Assembly (NCBI GenBank): GCA_036500345.1
Contig: DASYCE010000004.1
Coordinates: 55,636-119,635 of the forward strand
DNA: 64,000 nucleotides
Source of the DNA: Gemmatimonadales bacterium
GTDB lineage: Bacteria; Gemmatimonadota; Gemmatimonadetes; Gemmatimonadales; GWC2-71-9
Direction of reading: 5' to 3'
The notes below the pieces were generated by a model. It worked only from the letters and a program-made list of their open reading frames with translations. It was not told the DNA's origin and made no database searches. Below, piece after piece: positions 1-9,655 of this stretch. Position 1 is the first letter of the stretch, and each line of letters starts with the position of its first letter. The translations under genes were made by a program, and so were the position numbers.

Positions 1-141
1 GACATCAAGGAACTCGCCGACCGGGCGATCAAGGCGGGGATCACGCTCGACGAAGGGCCGGCGCCGCTGCCGTGGGGTCCGATGGCGTTTGCCGTCACCG
101 ACCCCGACGGCTTCCATCTGACGATCGCCAATCCAAGGTAG
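1..141 (+). CDS. VOC/glyoxalase-like protein, C-terminal end only
   Basis: The open frame enters from the left edge and stops at TAG 139-141, leaving 46 residues. The tail reads PWGPMAFAVTDPDGFHLTIA, the typical last beta strand of vicinal-oxygen-chelate (glyoxalase/bleomycin-resistance) domains, where a DPDG turn precedes the strand that normally carries the last metal ligand. That ligand position (usually Glu) looks like Thr here, so metal binding is uncertain. Substrate and activity cannot be inferred from this fragment. Confidence 0.75.
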   Translation, partial: DIKELADRAIKAGITLDEGPAPLPWGPMAFAVTDPDGFHLTIANPR

Positions 142-197
142 TATTCGTTACTATAGCGCGCGGCGGGGATCAACTCCGCCGCTGCGCGTTCCTGCCC

Positions 198-533
198 TCA
201 CGCCGGCTTGCGGATCATCAGCACCTTGTCGTCTTCGCGCGGCGTGATCCGCGCCCGGGCCCTGCGCCGCGCATCCGCCGCCGTCCACTTGAACCAGCAC
301 GACGGGATGCTGCGCTCGACGAAGTCGGGGTGGCATTTCACCTCGCTCAACAGCGCGCTGTCCACCCGGCAGACGCCGGCGGGCACACCCCAGTGCGTGG
401 CGCACGATTGCACGTCGACCCCGTGCGGCACGATGTAGTCCGACAGGACATCGCCGTGCGTCGGTGGCTTCCTCGTCAGGAGGTAGACGAGGACGGGAAT
501 CAGGATGAGTGACAGCAACGAATAATCGAACAT
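198..533 (-). CDS. Small membrane-anchored protein of unknown function
   Basis: A 111-residue product starting at ATG 533, MFDYSLLSL. A start 13 codons upstream is possible, but it would put a charged stretch in front of the hydrophobic segment. Residues 4-18 form one membrane helix. The rest is soluble and contains four cysteines (SCATH, VCRVD, KCHPD, SCWFKW), which could form disulfides or bind a metal. The tail is basic. I do not recognise the family. No strong Shine-Dalgarno is visible, and the gene is convergent with the VOC fragment on its left. Confidence 0.5.
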   Translation of the reverse strand: MFDYSLLSLILIPVLVYLLTRKPPTHGDVLSDYIVPHGVDVQSCATHWGVPAGVCRVDSALLSEVKCHPDFVERSIPSCWFKWTAADARRRARARITPREDDKVLMIRKPA

Positions 534-798
534 GTCCGGGTCCGGTTGGGTGTCTTCCAGCTCACAAGGCACGACGAGTTACCCGCCGGATTTCGCACAA
601 TGGCGCCTCGTTCTGCGACACCGCCACAGTCGTCATCCCGAGGCGCTGCGTTCGGTCAGCAATTGTCGGATCGTTTCGACACCCCCGACTCACTGCGAAC
701 GGCGTCGCGAAAGCAGCGGCCAATGGAGCACTGATCGGAGTTCAGTCGCGCCAGCAGAGCCACGCCTGTACATTCGAAAACCCTCGCGAAGGTACCCG

Positions 799-3207
799 AT
801 GCACATCTGCTGGCGATCGGTCGGCGCCGCCCTGGCCTTCGTCGCGACCACCACGACAGCTCGCGCGCAGTCTCCCCTCGAGCGGGTCGCCCTGCTCCGA
901 TGGGATGACTCGCTGCAGCGCGACTCGACTGCGCCGTCGCTTCTGGCAGCGGGACGGCGCGCCGGCGCCGAGGGGGGTGCGGCCGGTGACGTGCGAGTGG
1001 CGCTCTTCCAGCTCCGTCAGGGCGTGGTCACCAGCAATCGCGGCGAGATCGAACTCGGGCTGATTCGCCTCGACGCCGTGGCGGCGGCGCATCACGACTG
1101 GCCGTGGCCGGAGTTCGCGATGGCCCGCGAATTCTTCCGCCTCAACGCCGACGACGCCCCGGGGACGCTGTCGGCCGGAATGCACACCGGTGAACTCCAC
1201 GTCGAGGCCGCGTGGCGGCACGCACGCGAGGCGATGAAGATCGATCCCGAGTTTCTCCCCGCGCATCGGATGGTGATCTCCCTGATGCTCGCTGAAGGCG
1301 ATCGCGAACTTCTCGGCGACGAAGAGAGCGTGCTGCGCGACCTGATGGCGCGTCCCCGCCCGCCCGCGTCGGCGTTCGTGATCGCGGGCCGCGACCTGCG
1401 ACGGCGCGGCGACCCTCGCGGAGCGCTGGCGATGTTCGATCGGGCGGCGGCGGGCGCCGATACGGCAACGGTCGATCTCGAACGCGCCCACACCCTGCAT
1501 GCGCTCGGCGACACCGCCGGCGCCCGCGTGGCGTACTGGGACGGTACCCGGCACATGACCGCCGAAGGCCGGGAGATGTACCGCTTCGACCTGGCGTGGA
1601 TTCTTCCACCCGACACGCTGGCACTGTTCAACGCGGTGCCTGACGATTCCGTCAATGGGTGGCTGCATGACTTCTGGAACGAGCGTGACGCCGCGGCCGC
1701 CAATCGCCCGGGCGAACGGCTGCAGGAGCAACTCCGGCGCTGGGACTATGCCTTCGCGCACTTCCGCGACCTGACGCCGTGGCGACGCACCCAGTTCAAG
1801 AATCGCGTCGAATATCTCTTCGAAGGGATGGACCGGTGTGTCGCCGGGAACGGCGAGTTCTACGATCTGCTTCAGCGTGAACAACCGTCGCATCCAGGCG
1901 ATCCGCGGCGTCACGAGGCGCTCCTCGATCATCGCGGCCTGATCTATCTCCGGCATGGAACACCATTCCGCCAAGCATACAGCCCCGGAATCGCGACGCT
2001 TGCGGATACGATCCAGGTGACCGGGATCACAGCGGGCGTTCCGACGCCCGGTTCCGGTCCGACGGGCACGCAAACGCCGCCGTCCAACCCCGATTACTGC
2101 ATCAAGAACGGCGCCGACAGCGATTCCGGCTGGTCGATCGGCCCGAACGAAGGGTGGCTCTACTGGATCGACGGAGAATGGCGTCTCCTGAATTTTCGCG
2201 GCTCGTGCTATCTCGGCCGGTACGGCGCGACGACACTGACGAGTTATCTCCCGCCGTCGAAATTCACTCTTGGCGACTATATGGCTCGGGGCGCGCTCCT
2301 CGCGACATATGCAGCTGCGGCCCGCCGACTCGAACAACCCCCCGGAGCGACGCCGGTAACGTGCACCGATGAGTTGCAGGCGGTGATTGCCGAAGCGCGC
2401 GCCGACGCCGACAAGGGGATCCACACCGACAGTGACACGCCGCTGATCACGCGCCCATGGGATGCGGTGATTGCCGCGTATGCGCTGGGAAGCGGCGCCG
2501 ACCAGAGCGGCGAAGCGCTGGTGAACTTTTCGATTCCGCTCGACTCGCTACATCTCACCACCGATTCGATCGGGCGGCGCTACCCGCTCACCGCGCGGAT
2601 CACCGGCTACGATCGCGTGACGCACGCAACCTTCGCCATCGATACCGTACGCCGCTTCATCGCACCGCCCGCTGGTCCGCACGGGCGTTCGCTCGGCGGC
2701 TGGTTCGAACTCGCGCTCGATCCCGGCGACTGGGAGATCGGCGTGCGACTCAATCAGGGGGTCGATTCGATCGGAGCGTACGCGCTCGCCGGGCACCTGG
2801 TGATTCCAGGCCGGGACACGCTCTCGCTCAGCGACATCGTCGTCGGTGCCGACAACGGCGGCGACTGGACCGCTCCGGACGGCGCGCTCTTCCCTGTCAG
2901 CACGCTGCGAGCGTGGCCTGCCGGGAGCAAGGCTGAGCTCTACGTCGAACTTCGCGGAGTGCCGCCGGGAGCCGGCTACGCGATGACCATCGGCGTTCGG
3001 AGCGTCGATGCTCCTGGCAAGGACCTGGTGCAGCTCGCCGAGAGCGATCGCGGGGCGCCGAACGGGATCAATGTGGTGCGCCGCACCCTCGGGCTCGACC
3101 GGCTCAAACCGGGCGTGTATCAGCTCACGGTGTCGATCGACGCCGGTGCAAAGCATGTCGCGCGGGAACAGCGCATCGTGGTGGTCAAGGCTCCATCGCC
3201 GAAGTGA
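799..3207 (+). CDS. Secreted TPR / GWxTD-like domain protein
   Basis: An 802-residue protein. The open frame extends upstream to 532, but ATG 799 gives a clean Sec signal peptide (hydrophobic to residue 20, cleavage near ARAQS), so I chose that start. Residues about 50-270 are helical with TPR-like alternation of Ala, Leu and Arg. Around residue 377, HRGLIYLRHGTPF resembles the core of GWxTD-domain proteins common in Gemmatimonadota and Acidobacteriota, followed by GWLYWIDGEW near 451. The C-terminal third is beta-rich. It probably acts in the periplasm or at the cell surface. The GWxTD assignment rests on the pattern alone. Confidence 0.75.
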   Translation: MHICWRSVGAALAFVATTTTARAQSPLERVALLRWDDSLQRDSTAPSLLAAGRRAGAEGGAAGDVRVALFQLRQGVVTSNRGEIELGLIRLDAVAAAHHDWPWPEFAMAREFFRLNADDAPGTLSAGMHTGELHVEAAWRHAREAMKIDPEFLPAHRMVISLMLAEGDRELLGDEESVLRDLMARPRPPASAFVIAGRDLRRRGDPRGALAMFDRAAAGADTATVDLERAHTLHALGDTAGARVAYWDGTRHMTAEGREMYRFDLAWILPPDTLALFNAVPDDSVNGWLHDFWNERDAAAANRPGERLQEQLRRWDYAFAHFRDLTPWRRTQFKNRVEYLFEGMDRCVAGNGEFYDLLQREQPSHPGDPRRHEALLDHRGLIYLRHGTPFRQAYSPGIATLADTIQVTGITAGVPTPGSGPTGTQTPPSNPDYCIKNGADSDSGWSIGPNEGWLYWIDGEWRLLNFRGSCYLGRYGATTLTSYLPPSKFTLGDYMARGALLATYAAAARRLEQPPGATPVTCTDELQAVIAEARADADKGIHTDSDTPLITRPWDAVIAAYALGSGADQSGEALVNFSIPLDSLHLTTDSIGRRYPLTARITGYDRVTHATFAIDTVRRFIAPPAGPHGRSLGGWFELALDPGDWEIGVRLNQGVDSIGAYALAGHLVIPGRDTLSLSDIVVGADNGGDWTAPDGALFPVSTLRAWPAGSKAELYVELRGVPPGAGYAMTIGVRSVDAPGKDLVQLAESDRGAPNGINVVRRTLGLDRLKPGVYQLTVSIDAGAKHVAREQRIVVVKAPSPK

Positions 3208-3310
3208 CGCCGCATCGCGGCGGGAGTGTCTGGCGACGTGACGGTCGGATCGATAAGTTGCGTTGTCGCACCCACCATTCGAGCCGCACGCTCCGCCAAT
3301 GAGGCGTTCC

Positions 3311-4852
3311 ATGGTCCGCATCCCGCGCGCTCTCGCCGCCACCGCATTCCTTTCCCTCACCGGCGCCGCACTGCCGCGGCCGATCAACGGCCCCGGCGGC
3401 GATCCGGAGATGATCGCGCGGATCCGCGAAGAAGGACTGCAGCATTCACAGGTGATGGATGTCGAGAGCTACATGACCGATGTCCTCGGCGCCCGGCTCA
3501 CCATGTCCGACGACATGCAGCGTGCACAGAAGTGGGCGCTCGGAAAGATGACGTCCCTCGGCCTCAGCAACGTCGTCGCCGAACCGTACGGCGACTGGGG
3601 CGTGACATGGGACAACGAGTACGTCTCGGTCCAGATGCTCGAGCCTGACTATTCACCGATGGTGGCGTACCCGATCGCGTACACGTCGAGCACCGACGGG
3701 AAGCAGGTCGCCCCGGTGATGATCGCCGAACTGCAGACAAAGGCCGATCTCGACAGGTATCGCGGCAAGCTCAAGGGGATGATCGTGCTGTCGACGCCGC
3801 CGGTGAAGATCGACCTCGCGCCGCTCACCAATGGCGTGCAGCGCTGGAGCGATTCCGCGCTGCAGCGGATCCAGGAGACGGTGGTGGTAACGCCGCGGGC
3901 GACGCCGGTCCGCGGGCCACGCAATCCCGATCTCCTGAGTGCCACCGAAAAACTCGCCTTCTACAAATCCGAAGGCGTGGTCGCGGTGCTGCAATGTGAA
4001 AGCGGGTGGCTCGGCGCAGTGCGCGGCTATGCGCGCCCAGGTGCCGCGCAGGACCATTGGTCGAAGGCGGGAACACTGGCGTCGCCGGTGCTCGTCGCGG
4101 TGACGCCGGAGCACTACAACCGGATGTACCGGATCCTGCAGCGCGGTATTCCGGTCAAGGTGGCGATTGAGGTGCGCAACAAGGTCGGCGATACGGTCCA
4201 GCCGGCGGTGAACATCACCGGCGAGATTCCCGGTTCGGATCTCAAGGACCAGATCGTGATGATCGGCGCGCACTTCGACACATGGCAGGCGAGCCCGAAT
4301 GCCAGCGACAACACCTCGGGTACCGCCGTGGTGCTCGAGGCGGCGAGAATCCTCCGCGCTGTCGGCGCACATCCGCGGCGCACCATCCGCTTTGCCCTCT
4401 GGAGTGGCGAGGAGGAGGGCTTGATCGGCTCGAAGGCGTACGTCCTCAAGCATTTCGGCACCGCGTCCCACAAGGGCCCCGAATTCGACAAGCTCTCGGC
4501 GTACTTCAACCAGGATTATGGCGCCGGCCAGTATCGCGGGATCTACCTGCAGGGGAATGAAGCGGCGCGGACGATGCTGACCGCGTGGATGGCGCCGTTC
4601 AGGGATTTCGGCTTGACCGTCGTAGCGAACCAGTATCTGTACCAGACCGATCACGTTTCATTCGACGAGGCGGGGCTTCCCGGCTTCCAGTTCCTGCAGG
4701 ATCACCTGCCGGCGGAAGGGGGCCATACCAATCTCGATTTCTTCGACACGATCCAGGGCGACGACCTGATCAAGAACGCCGTGGTGATGGCGTCGTTCGC
4801 CTACGATGCCGCGATGAGTGATTCGATGGTCCCGCGAAAGGCGCCGCACTAG
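3311..4852 (+). CDS. Secreted M28-family zinc metallopeptidase
   Basis: 513 residues with an N-terminal signal peptide. I chose ATG 3311 because GAGG (3301-3304) lies six bases upstream; ATG 3299 is an alternative. The zinc ligands of M28 aminopeptidases appear in order: His and Asp in IGAHFDTW (about 318), Asp in NASDNTSG (about 333), Glu-Glu in SGEEEG (about 365), Asp in NQDYGAG (about 400) and His in TDHVSF (about 446). The stretch before the catalytic domain (about 130-300) resembles a PA-type insertion. The likely role is release of N-terminal amino acids from peptides outside the cytoplasm. It is convergent with the next gene. Confidence 0.88.
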   Translation: MVRIPRALAATAFLSLTGAALPRPINGPGGDPEMIARIREEGLQHSQVMDVESYMTDVLGARLTMSDDMQRAQKWALGKMTSLGLSNVVAEPYGDWGVTWDNEYVSVQMLEPDYSPMVAYPIAYTSSTDGKQVAPVMIAELQTKADLDRYRGKLKGMIVLSTPPVKIDLAPLTNGVQRWSDSALQRIQETVVVTPRATPVRGPRNPDLLSATEKLAFYKSEGVVAVLQCESGWLGAVRGYARPGAAQDHWSKAGTLASPVLVAVTPEHYNRMYRILQRGIPVKVAIEVRNKVGDTVQPAVNITGEIPGSDLKDQIVMIGAHFDTWQASPNASDNTSGTAVVLEAARILRAVGAHPRRTIRFALWSGEEEGLIGSKAYVLKHFGTASHKGPEFDKLSAYFNQDYGAGQYRGIYLQGNEAARTMLTAWMAPFRDFGLTVVANQYLYQTDHVSFDEAGLPGFQFLQDHLPAEGGHTNLDFFDTIQGDDLIKNAVVMASFAYDAAMSDSMVPRKAPH

Positions 4853-4875
4853 GGCGGCGCCCGTCGCGGTCGACG

Positions 4876-5667
4876 CTACTTCCCCTGGACGAAATCCGAA
4901 TAGGCGAAGTTGTAGCTGGACGTCGCGGGATCGAAGGTGGCGTGGAATGTCTTCGGATGCGTGCTGGTCAGCCCCGGGACATCGGGGATGGCGAGGTCGA
5001 ACGACTTCTTCTCGTCAAGCATCGCGCGCGAGATCATCGGTTCGATGAAGATCGGCTTTCCCTGGTAGTACCCAACCAGCATGCTGCCGCGGAACGTGGA
5101 TGTCGACGACATGTCGCCGTTCGGCATCGCATGCATCCCCATCATCGGCACGCAGGTCCCGATCAGCTTCGAGGTTCCCATCGCCTTGACCATCGGAGGC
5201 GGAATGTCCTCGTCGGGCAGCATGTAGCCGGTCGGCAGCGCCGCAGGTTTGGTCGAGTCGGCGCAGGTGATCGCCGTGATGTCGGCGACGGCATTGGTGT
5301 AGAAGTGGAAGTCGAAGTGCGGCGTCATGAAGGTCATCGGCGGGTGACCGGTCGGCTCCCAGTAGAAGGTGAGCTTGGTGAGGCCGGTCTTCGCGACGAC
5401 CGACGCCGGCATGTCGAGCATCGCGTCGGGCTTCGGCGGCCAATCCATCGAGGCATTGGCAGCCGGCATCGGCGCACTGTCGATGGCGGAAAGCGGGATG
5501 GTCGCGCCGGCGTCGATCAGCGAATCACCCTTGGTGTGCGCCCAGGTGCAGATCTGGCCGGTGAACGCGGTGCCGCAGCTCCCGGCGACGTTGACAACCT
5601 GCGCCTCCTTGGCGCACGCGGCGGTGCCAGCAACAAGGAGAACTCCGAACAGACGTGTACGGGGCAT
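4876..5667 (-). CDS. Secreted lipoprotein, DUF5602/TTHB210-like
   Basis: 263 residues. MPRTRLFGVLLVAGTAAC is a lipoprotein signal with the lipobox Cys at position 18. The central part carries Pro-, Met- and His-rich segments (PHFDFHFYTNA, PMMGMHAMPNG) and IFIEPMISRAML, a layout I associate with the DUF5602/TTHB210-like family; this match is from memory. Met and His clusters could bind metal, but this is not established. The gene ends 24 bases from the convergent M28 gene and has a 113-base upstream gap that should hold its promoter. Confidence 0.6.
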   Translation of the reverse strand: MPRTRLFGVLLVAGTAACAKEAQVVNVAGSCGTAFTGQICTWAHTKGDSLIDAGATIPLSAIDSAPMPAANASMDWPPKPDAMLDMPASVVAKTGLTKLTFYWEPTGHPPMTFMTPHFDFHFYTNAVADITAITCADSTKPAALPTGYMLPDEDIPPPMVKAMGTSKLIGTCVPMMGMHAMPNGDMSSTSTFRGSMLVGYYQGKPIFIEPMISRAMLDEKKSFDLAIPDVPGLTSTHPKTFHATFDPATSSYNFAYSDFVQGK

Positions 5668-5780
5668 TGAGGCTCCTGTGGAGGGTCGGTTCTGTCAGGG
5701 GAATGGCTGCGAGAATCTACGCTGAAAATCGGCGCCGTGGTTGGCCGGGTCGATCGGATCGCGGCCGAGCGGGGATCCGG

Positions 5781-6908
5781 TTACAGCTGAGGCTTTGCCC
5801 ACCGCGCTGACGGCGTGCCGAACAACGACACGACCTCCTGCTCGACCGACTCCCGGACATACGTCCCACCCACTGCCGCCACGATCAGCCGCGGTCCATC
5901 CGGGCCGAGCCGTTCGGTCCGGATCGCCGCCGCACGCGCCACCGGCGGCGTCACGGCCTCGTCGATCGCGATCAACATCGATTCATATCGAATCCCGCTC
6001 AACAGCACCACCGCACCGGCAATCATCCGCTGGCCAATCGCGAGGAAGACGAGGCCGCCGATGATCGACCCCGCGTCGCGAATGATCGACGTCGCCATGT
6101 TCGGGAATCCGACGTACGAGAGGTTCCACCAGAAGAGCAACAGGCATTGCACGATCACGCCGATGATGCCGAGCGTCAGCCCGACCGCGGCAGGTTCGCG
6201 CGGCAGCAGTCTTGGTTCGCGTTCGATGATCGTTGGCGTTGAGGCGAGTCGCTCATCAGCGGCAATCGGCAATTCCACCGACTCGGCTCGAGGATGGATC
6301 GATGTGAGGAGGAGCAGTCCGATCGCGGCCCAGATCCCGGTCACCACCGGCAATGTGAAGACGAAGCCCCCGGGGAACGGGCCAAGCAGGTCGCCGGCGA
6401 TTGCGAGGCGGACAGCGAGCGATACACCGGCGACCACGACGGCGACGATACACGCAGATGCAAAGGCGCGGAGAGCGCGGCTCATCACGTCGCGCCGCCA
6501 CCAGGTCACATTGGCCAGCTCGTCCGCGACGAGGGCCGGCAGCGGCCACGGCGGCGTGACGCCTCCGTCGCCGAAGGCGGGCAGCTCGCGGCGGGTGAGC
6601 GCGGCAATCACTTCGTCCCGGTCGAGCGGCGGAGGTCCCTCGGCCGACATCGGGATGCGGCACACCCATGCGAACCCGCGTGCGATCAGCAACAGCCCGA
6701 TCATGACGAGCAGCGGCGAGAGGATCAGCATCAGCAACGATCGGATCGGCGCATCGGTCGCACCGACGTCGGCGCCGAAGAGTCGTGCAGCCTGGGGGAT
6801 CAGGTCGTTGTATTGGCGGAGCGTTGACGCCCCGTTGGCGACGAAGGCGATCCCGGCGAGGATCCTGGCGATGCCGAGTGCGCGGAGCGGATTGCGCCCA
6901 GCTATCAA
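5781..6908 (-). CDS. Polytopic membrane protein of unknown function
   Basis: 375 residues with several hydrophobic helices: near 10-30, 58-80, 145-165, 180-205, 245-270 and 285-305. The C-terminal 70 residues are soluble. No catalytic motif is apparent. Its ATG lies 22 bases after the nitroreductase stop, so it is probably the last gene of a three-gene operon (VOC, nitroreductase, this gene). Confidence 0.6.
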   Translation of the reverse strand: MIAGRNPLRALGIARILAGIAFVANGASTLRQYNDLIPQAARLFGADVGATDAPIRSLLMLILSPLLVMIGLLLIARGFAWVCRIPMSAEGPPPLDRDEVIAALTRRELPAFGDGGVTPPWPLPALVADELANVTWWRRDVMSRALRAFASACIVAVVVAGVSLAVRLAIAGDLLGPFPGGFVFTLPVVTGIWAAIGLLLLTSIHPRAESVELPIAADERLASTPTIIEREPRLLPREPAAVGLTLGIIGVIVQCLLLFWWNLSYVGFPNMATSIIRDAGSIIGGLVFLAIGQRMIAGAVVLLSGIRYESMLIAIDEAVTPPVARAAAIRTERLGPDGPRLIVAAVGGTYVRESVEQEVVSLFGTPSARWAKPQL

Positions 6909-6930
6909 GCGGATCTCCCGGCGATCGCGG

Positions 6931-7491
6931 TCACGGCAGCCACCTCGTGAGCTCCGCCGCCCCTTTCCGTGGCTTTGCCTCGGGGACGCTCGCGGCGTAC
7001 CCCACCCAGATCATCACGACGACCCGCTCACCATCCGGAATGGCAAGCGCTGCTCGCGTCCGCGGATCGTCCATGACCGCACCGCTGCGCAGATGGGTGC
7101 CGAGTCCGAGATCGTGCGCTGCAAGGAGGATGTTCTGCACCGCCATCATCGTGGCGGCGTAATCCTCCTCGCGGACCTCGGGATTGGCGTCAACGACGAC
7201 CGACACTGCGATCGTCACCGGAATCGCCGCTTCCGCGGCCGCAACCTTTTCGATCGTGGCCTGCGCCGCTGCAGGATCTTCGATCTTCTTCGCCTTCCGC
7301 GCGCCGAGCACTTCACCGAACGCGCGCCGCGCAGCCGGGCCAAGGACCAGGAATCGCCACGGCTGTGTCAGCCGATGGTTCGGCGCGTGGACGGCGGCGG
7401 CGAGGAGTTGTTCAATCGCCTCGCGGTCGACCGGTCGATCGGCGAAGGCCTTGATCGAGCGGCGGGCGGTGATGGCGCTCCAGATATCCAT
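6931..7491 (-). CDS. Nitroreductase-family flavoprotein
   Basis: 186 residues, the usual length for the family. The N-terminal ITARRSIKAF is the FMN-phosphate binding signature (RRSxRxF type). HAPNHRLTQPWRF and the C-terminal VVVMIWVGYA are also typical. Members reduce nitro-aromatics, quinones or other substrates with NAD(P)H and FMN; the substrate here is unknown. Its ATG overlaps the stop of the upstream VOC gene by one base, so translation is probably coupled. Confidence 0.85.
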   Translation of the reverse strand: MDIWSAITARRSIKAFADRPVDREAIEQLLAAAVHAPNHRLTQPWRFLVLGPAARRAFGEVLGARKAKKIEDPAAAQATIEKVAAAEAAIPVTIAVSVVVDANPEVREEDYAATMMAVQNILLAAHDLGLGTHLRSGAVMDDPRTRAALAIPDGERVVVMIWVGYAASVPEAKPRKGAAELTRWLP

Positions 7492-7979
7492 CAGGCGTTC
7501 CGCAGCGCGTCGATATCAAGCTTCTTCATTCGCAACAGCGCCTGCATCACCCGCTCCGACTTCCCCGGCTCGGGGTCCGACATCAGATGCCCCATCATCG
7601 ACGGCACCACCTGCCAGGACAGGCCGAAGCGGTCCTTGAGCCAGCCGCATTGCTGCGCCGCCGGGTCGCCACCGGCGGTGAGCCGCTCCCAGTAGGTGTC
7701 GATCTCGTCCTGGGTATCGCAGGCAACCTGGAACGAAACCGCCTCGGTGAAGCGGAATCCCGGGCCGCCATTGAGGGCACGAAACCCCTGGCCGCAAAGC
7801 GAGAACTCCACCACCATCGCCATCCCCGCTGGCCGGCCGTGGACCTCCTTCCCCGCCTCGCTGTACCGCGTCACCTGCCCGACCCGGGAATCAGGGAAGA
7901 TCCCCGCATAAAAAGTCGCCGCTTCCTCGGCCTGCGAGTCGAACCAGAGGAACGGGGTAATCCGCTGAATCGTGGCCAT
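7491..7979 (-). CDS. PhnB/VOC-family protein
   Basis: 162 residues. ITPFLWFDSQAEEAATFY at the N terminus and PGFRFTEAVSFQVAC later are hallmarks of the PhnB-like VOC family, often annotated as 3-demethylubiquinone-9 3-methyltransferase-like. GWLKDRFGLSWQVVP is the conserved C-terminal strand. The name does not prove methyltransferase activity. It is first in the operon with the nitroreductase and membrane protein. Confidence 0.85.
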   Translation of the reverse strand: MATIQRITPFLWFDSQAEEAATFYAGIFPDSRVGQVTRYSEAGKEVHGRPAGMAMVVEFSLCGQGFRALNGGPGFRFTEAVSFQVACDTQDEIDTYWERLTAGGDPAAQQCGWLKDRFGLSWQVVPSMMGHLMSDPEPGKSERVMQALLRMKKLDIDALRNA

Positions 7980-8160
7980 AATGCCTCGCCTGTTGATTGG
8001 TCCATGCTACACCGTCGCGGTGGCGCCACTCTTGGAGCGCCCGGGACCGCCCGATAACCTAGTCGTAGGGCGCGAAGGTCCTTGCGCAATCAGCGACCGG
8101 CGATGGATTCTTCAGCCGACTCCAGCACAACCGATCCATCTTACTCCAAGGGGCATCAGC

Positions 8161-9384
8161 ATGTCACCAGGGCGTCGTGTAGTTGTATCGATTGCTGTAC
8201 TCGTCGGAGCTGCTGCGTGCGCTCCCGATTCGTTACCAACGACCGCGACTGTCTCCGAAGCGAAGGGCGGCAACGGCGTCGGTGCGGAGATGCGCTTCAA
8301 GCACAAGCAGGTCTGCCCCTCGGCCGACATCGGCGGGGCGCGCTGCCACGCCTGGGTGCGTGTCGACGACAACAACGATCCGCTCGCAACCGCGGGCACC
8401 CCGTCCGGGTACGGTCCGACGGACCTCCGCACGGCGTACAATCTCGCGGCGGCGAGCGCGTCGAACGGCGTCGGCCAGACGATCGCGATCGTCGATGCGA
8501 TGGATGATCCCAACGCGGCAAGCGACCTCGCCGCCTATCGCAGCAAGTTCGGCCTCACGGCGTGCACCACGGCGAACGGCTGCTTCCGGAAGGTGAGCCA
8601 GACCGGCGGCACGAACTATCCGCGCGCCGATGCCGGCTGGTCCGAAGAGATTTCGCTCGACCTCGACATGGCGAGCGCCATCTGCCCCAACTGCAAGATC
8701 CTCCTTGTCGAAGCGACGTCGGCGTCGTTCGCCAATCTCGCCGCCGCAGTCGATCGCGCAGCGCTGATGGGCGCCAATGTGATCTCCAATTCGTACGGCG
8801 GCTCCGAGTACTCCACCGAGACGACTGACGAGACCCATTTCAATCATCCCGGGATCGCCATCACGGTGAGTTCGGGCGACGCGGGCTACGGCGTCGAATT
8901 CCCGGCGTCGTCGCGGTACGTCACCGCAGTGGGCGGCACCTCTCTCAAGCGCTCCACCGGCGGCCGGGGCTTCACCGAGACCGCGTGGGTCGACGCCGGC
9001 AGCGGCTGCAGCAAGTACATCACCAAGCCGTCGTGGCAGCACGACGCGGGCTGCGCCAAGCGGACCGTCGCCGACGTCTCGGCCGACGCCGATCCCAACA
9101 CCGGCGTCGCCGTGTATGACACGTACGGAATCCGCCGTGGCGGCGGATGGCTGGTCTTCGGCGGTACCAGCGTTGCCGCGCCGCTCGTCGGCGCGATCTA
9201 CGCGCTTGCCGGCAATGAGGGATCGATCAACTACGGGTCGTTCTCGTACAGCAACCTCGGATCGATCTTCGACGTGACATCGGGGAGCAACGGCAAGTGC
9301 GGCGGGTCGTATCTCTGCACCGCCCTCTCCGGATACGACGGACCGACCGGCAACGGGACGCCGAACGGGATCGCGCCGTTCTGA
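8161..9384 (+). CDS. Sedolisin-like S53 serine peptidase, lipoprotein-type signal
   Basis: 407 residues from ATG 8161, preceded by AAGGGG at seven bases. The signal ends in VLVGAAAC, a lipobox. The S53 Glu-xxx-Asp pair lies in WSEEISLDLDMA (about residue 163), the oxyanion Asp in SSGDAGYG and the catalytic Ser in FGGTSVAAP. Near the C terminus, FDVTSG and GYDGPTGNG match the calcium site and tail of sedolisins. Family members usually carry a pro-domain of about 150-200 residues; only about 60 residues precede the catalytic domain here. Likely an extracellular acid-type protease. Confidence 0.87.
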   Translation: MSPGRRVVVSIAVLVGAAACAPDSLPTTATVSEAKGGNGVGAEMRFKHKQVCPSADIGGARCHAWVRVDDNNDPLATAGTPSGYGPTDLRTAYNLAAASASNGVGQTIAIVDAMDDPNAASDLAAYRSKFGLTACTTANGCFRKVSQTGGTNYPRADAGWSEEISLDLDMASAICPNCKILLVEATSASFANLAAAVDRAALMGANVISNSYGGSEYSTETTDETHFNHPGIAITVSSGDAGYGVEFPASSRYVTAVGGTSLKRSTGGRGFTETAWVDAGSGCSKYITKPSWQHDAGCAKRTVADVSADADPNTGVAVYDTYGIRRGGGWLVFGGTSVAAPLVGAIYALAGNEGSINYGSFSYSNLGSIFDVTSGSNGKCGGSYLCTALSGYDGPTGNGTPNGIAPF

Positions 9385-9412
9385 TCCACTGATCCTTCGG
9401 ACCGCAAACGTC

Positions 9413-9452
9413 GAGCGCGGCAGCGATTGATTCGCTGCCGCGCTCTCGTTTT
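9413..9452 (+). terminator. Intrinsic terminator of the S53 peptidase gene
   Basis: A perfect 13-bp stem (GAGCGCGGCAGCG at 9413-9425 pairing with 9433-9445) encloses a seven-base loop and is followed by a short T-rich stretch (9449-9452). It starts 29 bases after the S53 stop codon. The T tract is short, but stem length and position support termination. It could also limit read-through from the convergent small gene. Confidence 0.8.
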
Positions 9453-9475
9453 GTCGGGTACCCCCGCTCCGCTTC

Positions 9476-9655
9476 CTACGTCTTCGGGGCCGGGTCACGC
9501 TGCCGCGTCTTGGTGACGCCGTGCAGGATTGCGATGCCGACAAGACAGATGTCCATCACCACGATCCACTTCTGCTCAATGTGGATGTACGTCGCGCCGA
9601 GGGTCAGTCCGACGATCAGGATGATATAGCCGGCCAGGTAGATACCGAATGACAT
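9476..9655 (-). CDS. Small two-helix membrane protein
   Basis: 59 residues from ATG 9655, starting MSFGIYLAGYI. A strong GGGAGGGAG sits two bases before the ATG and decides the start; an in-frame start 21 codons upstream lacks such a site. Two hydrophobic helices (about 4-24 and 29-47) are followed by a basic tail ending RQRDPAPKT. It resembles the many short inner-membrane proteins of unknown function in high-GC bacteria. Confidence 0.6.
   Translation of the reverse strand: MSFGIYLAGYIILIVGLTLGATYIHIEQKWIVVMDICLVGIAILHGVTKTRQRDPAPKT

Noticed and set aside
742..2424. 560-residue open frame on the minus strand
   Set aside because: It lies antisense to the TPR/GWxTD gene, has no signal, RBS or family motif, and shows the Arg-, Gly- and His-rich composition typical of high-GC shadow frames.
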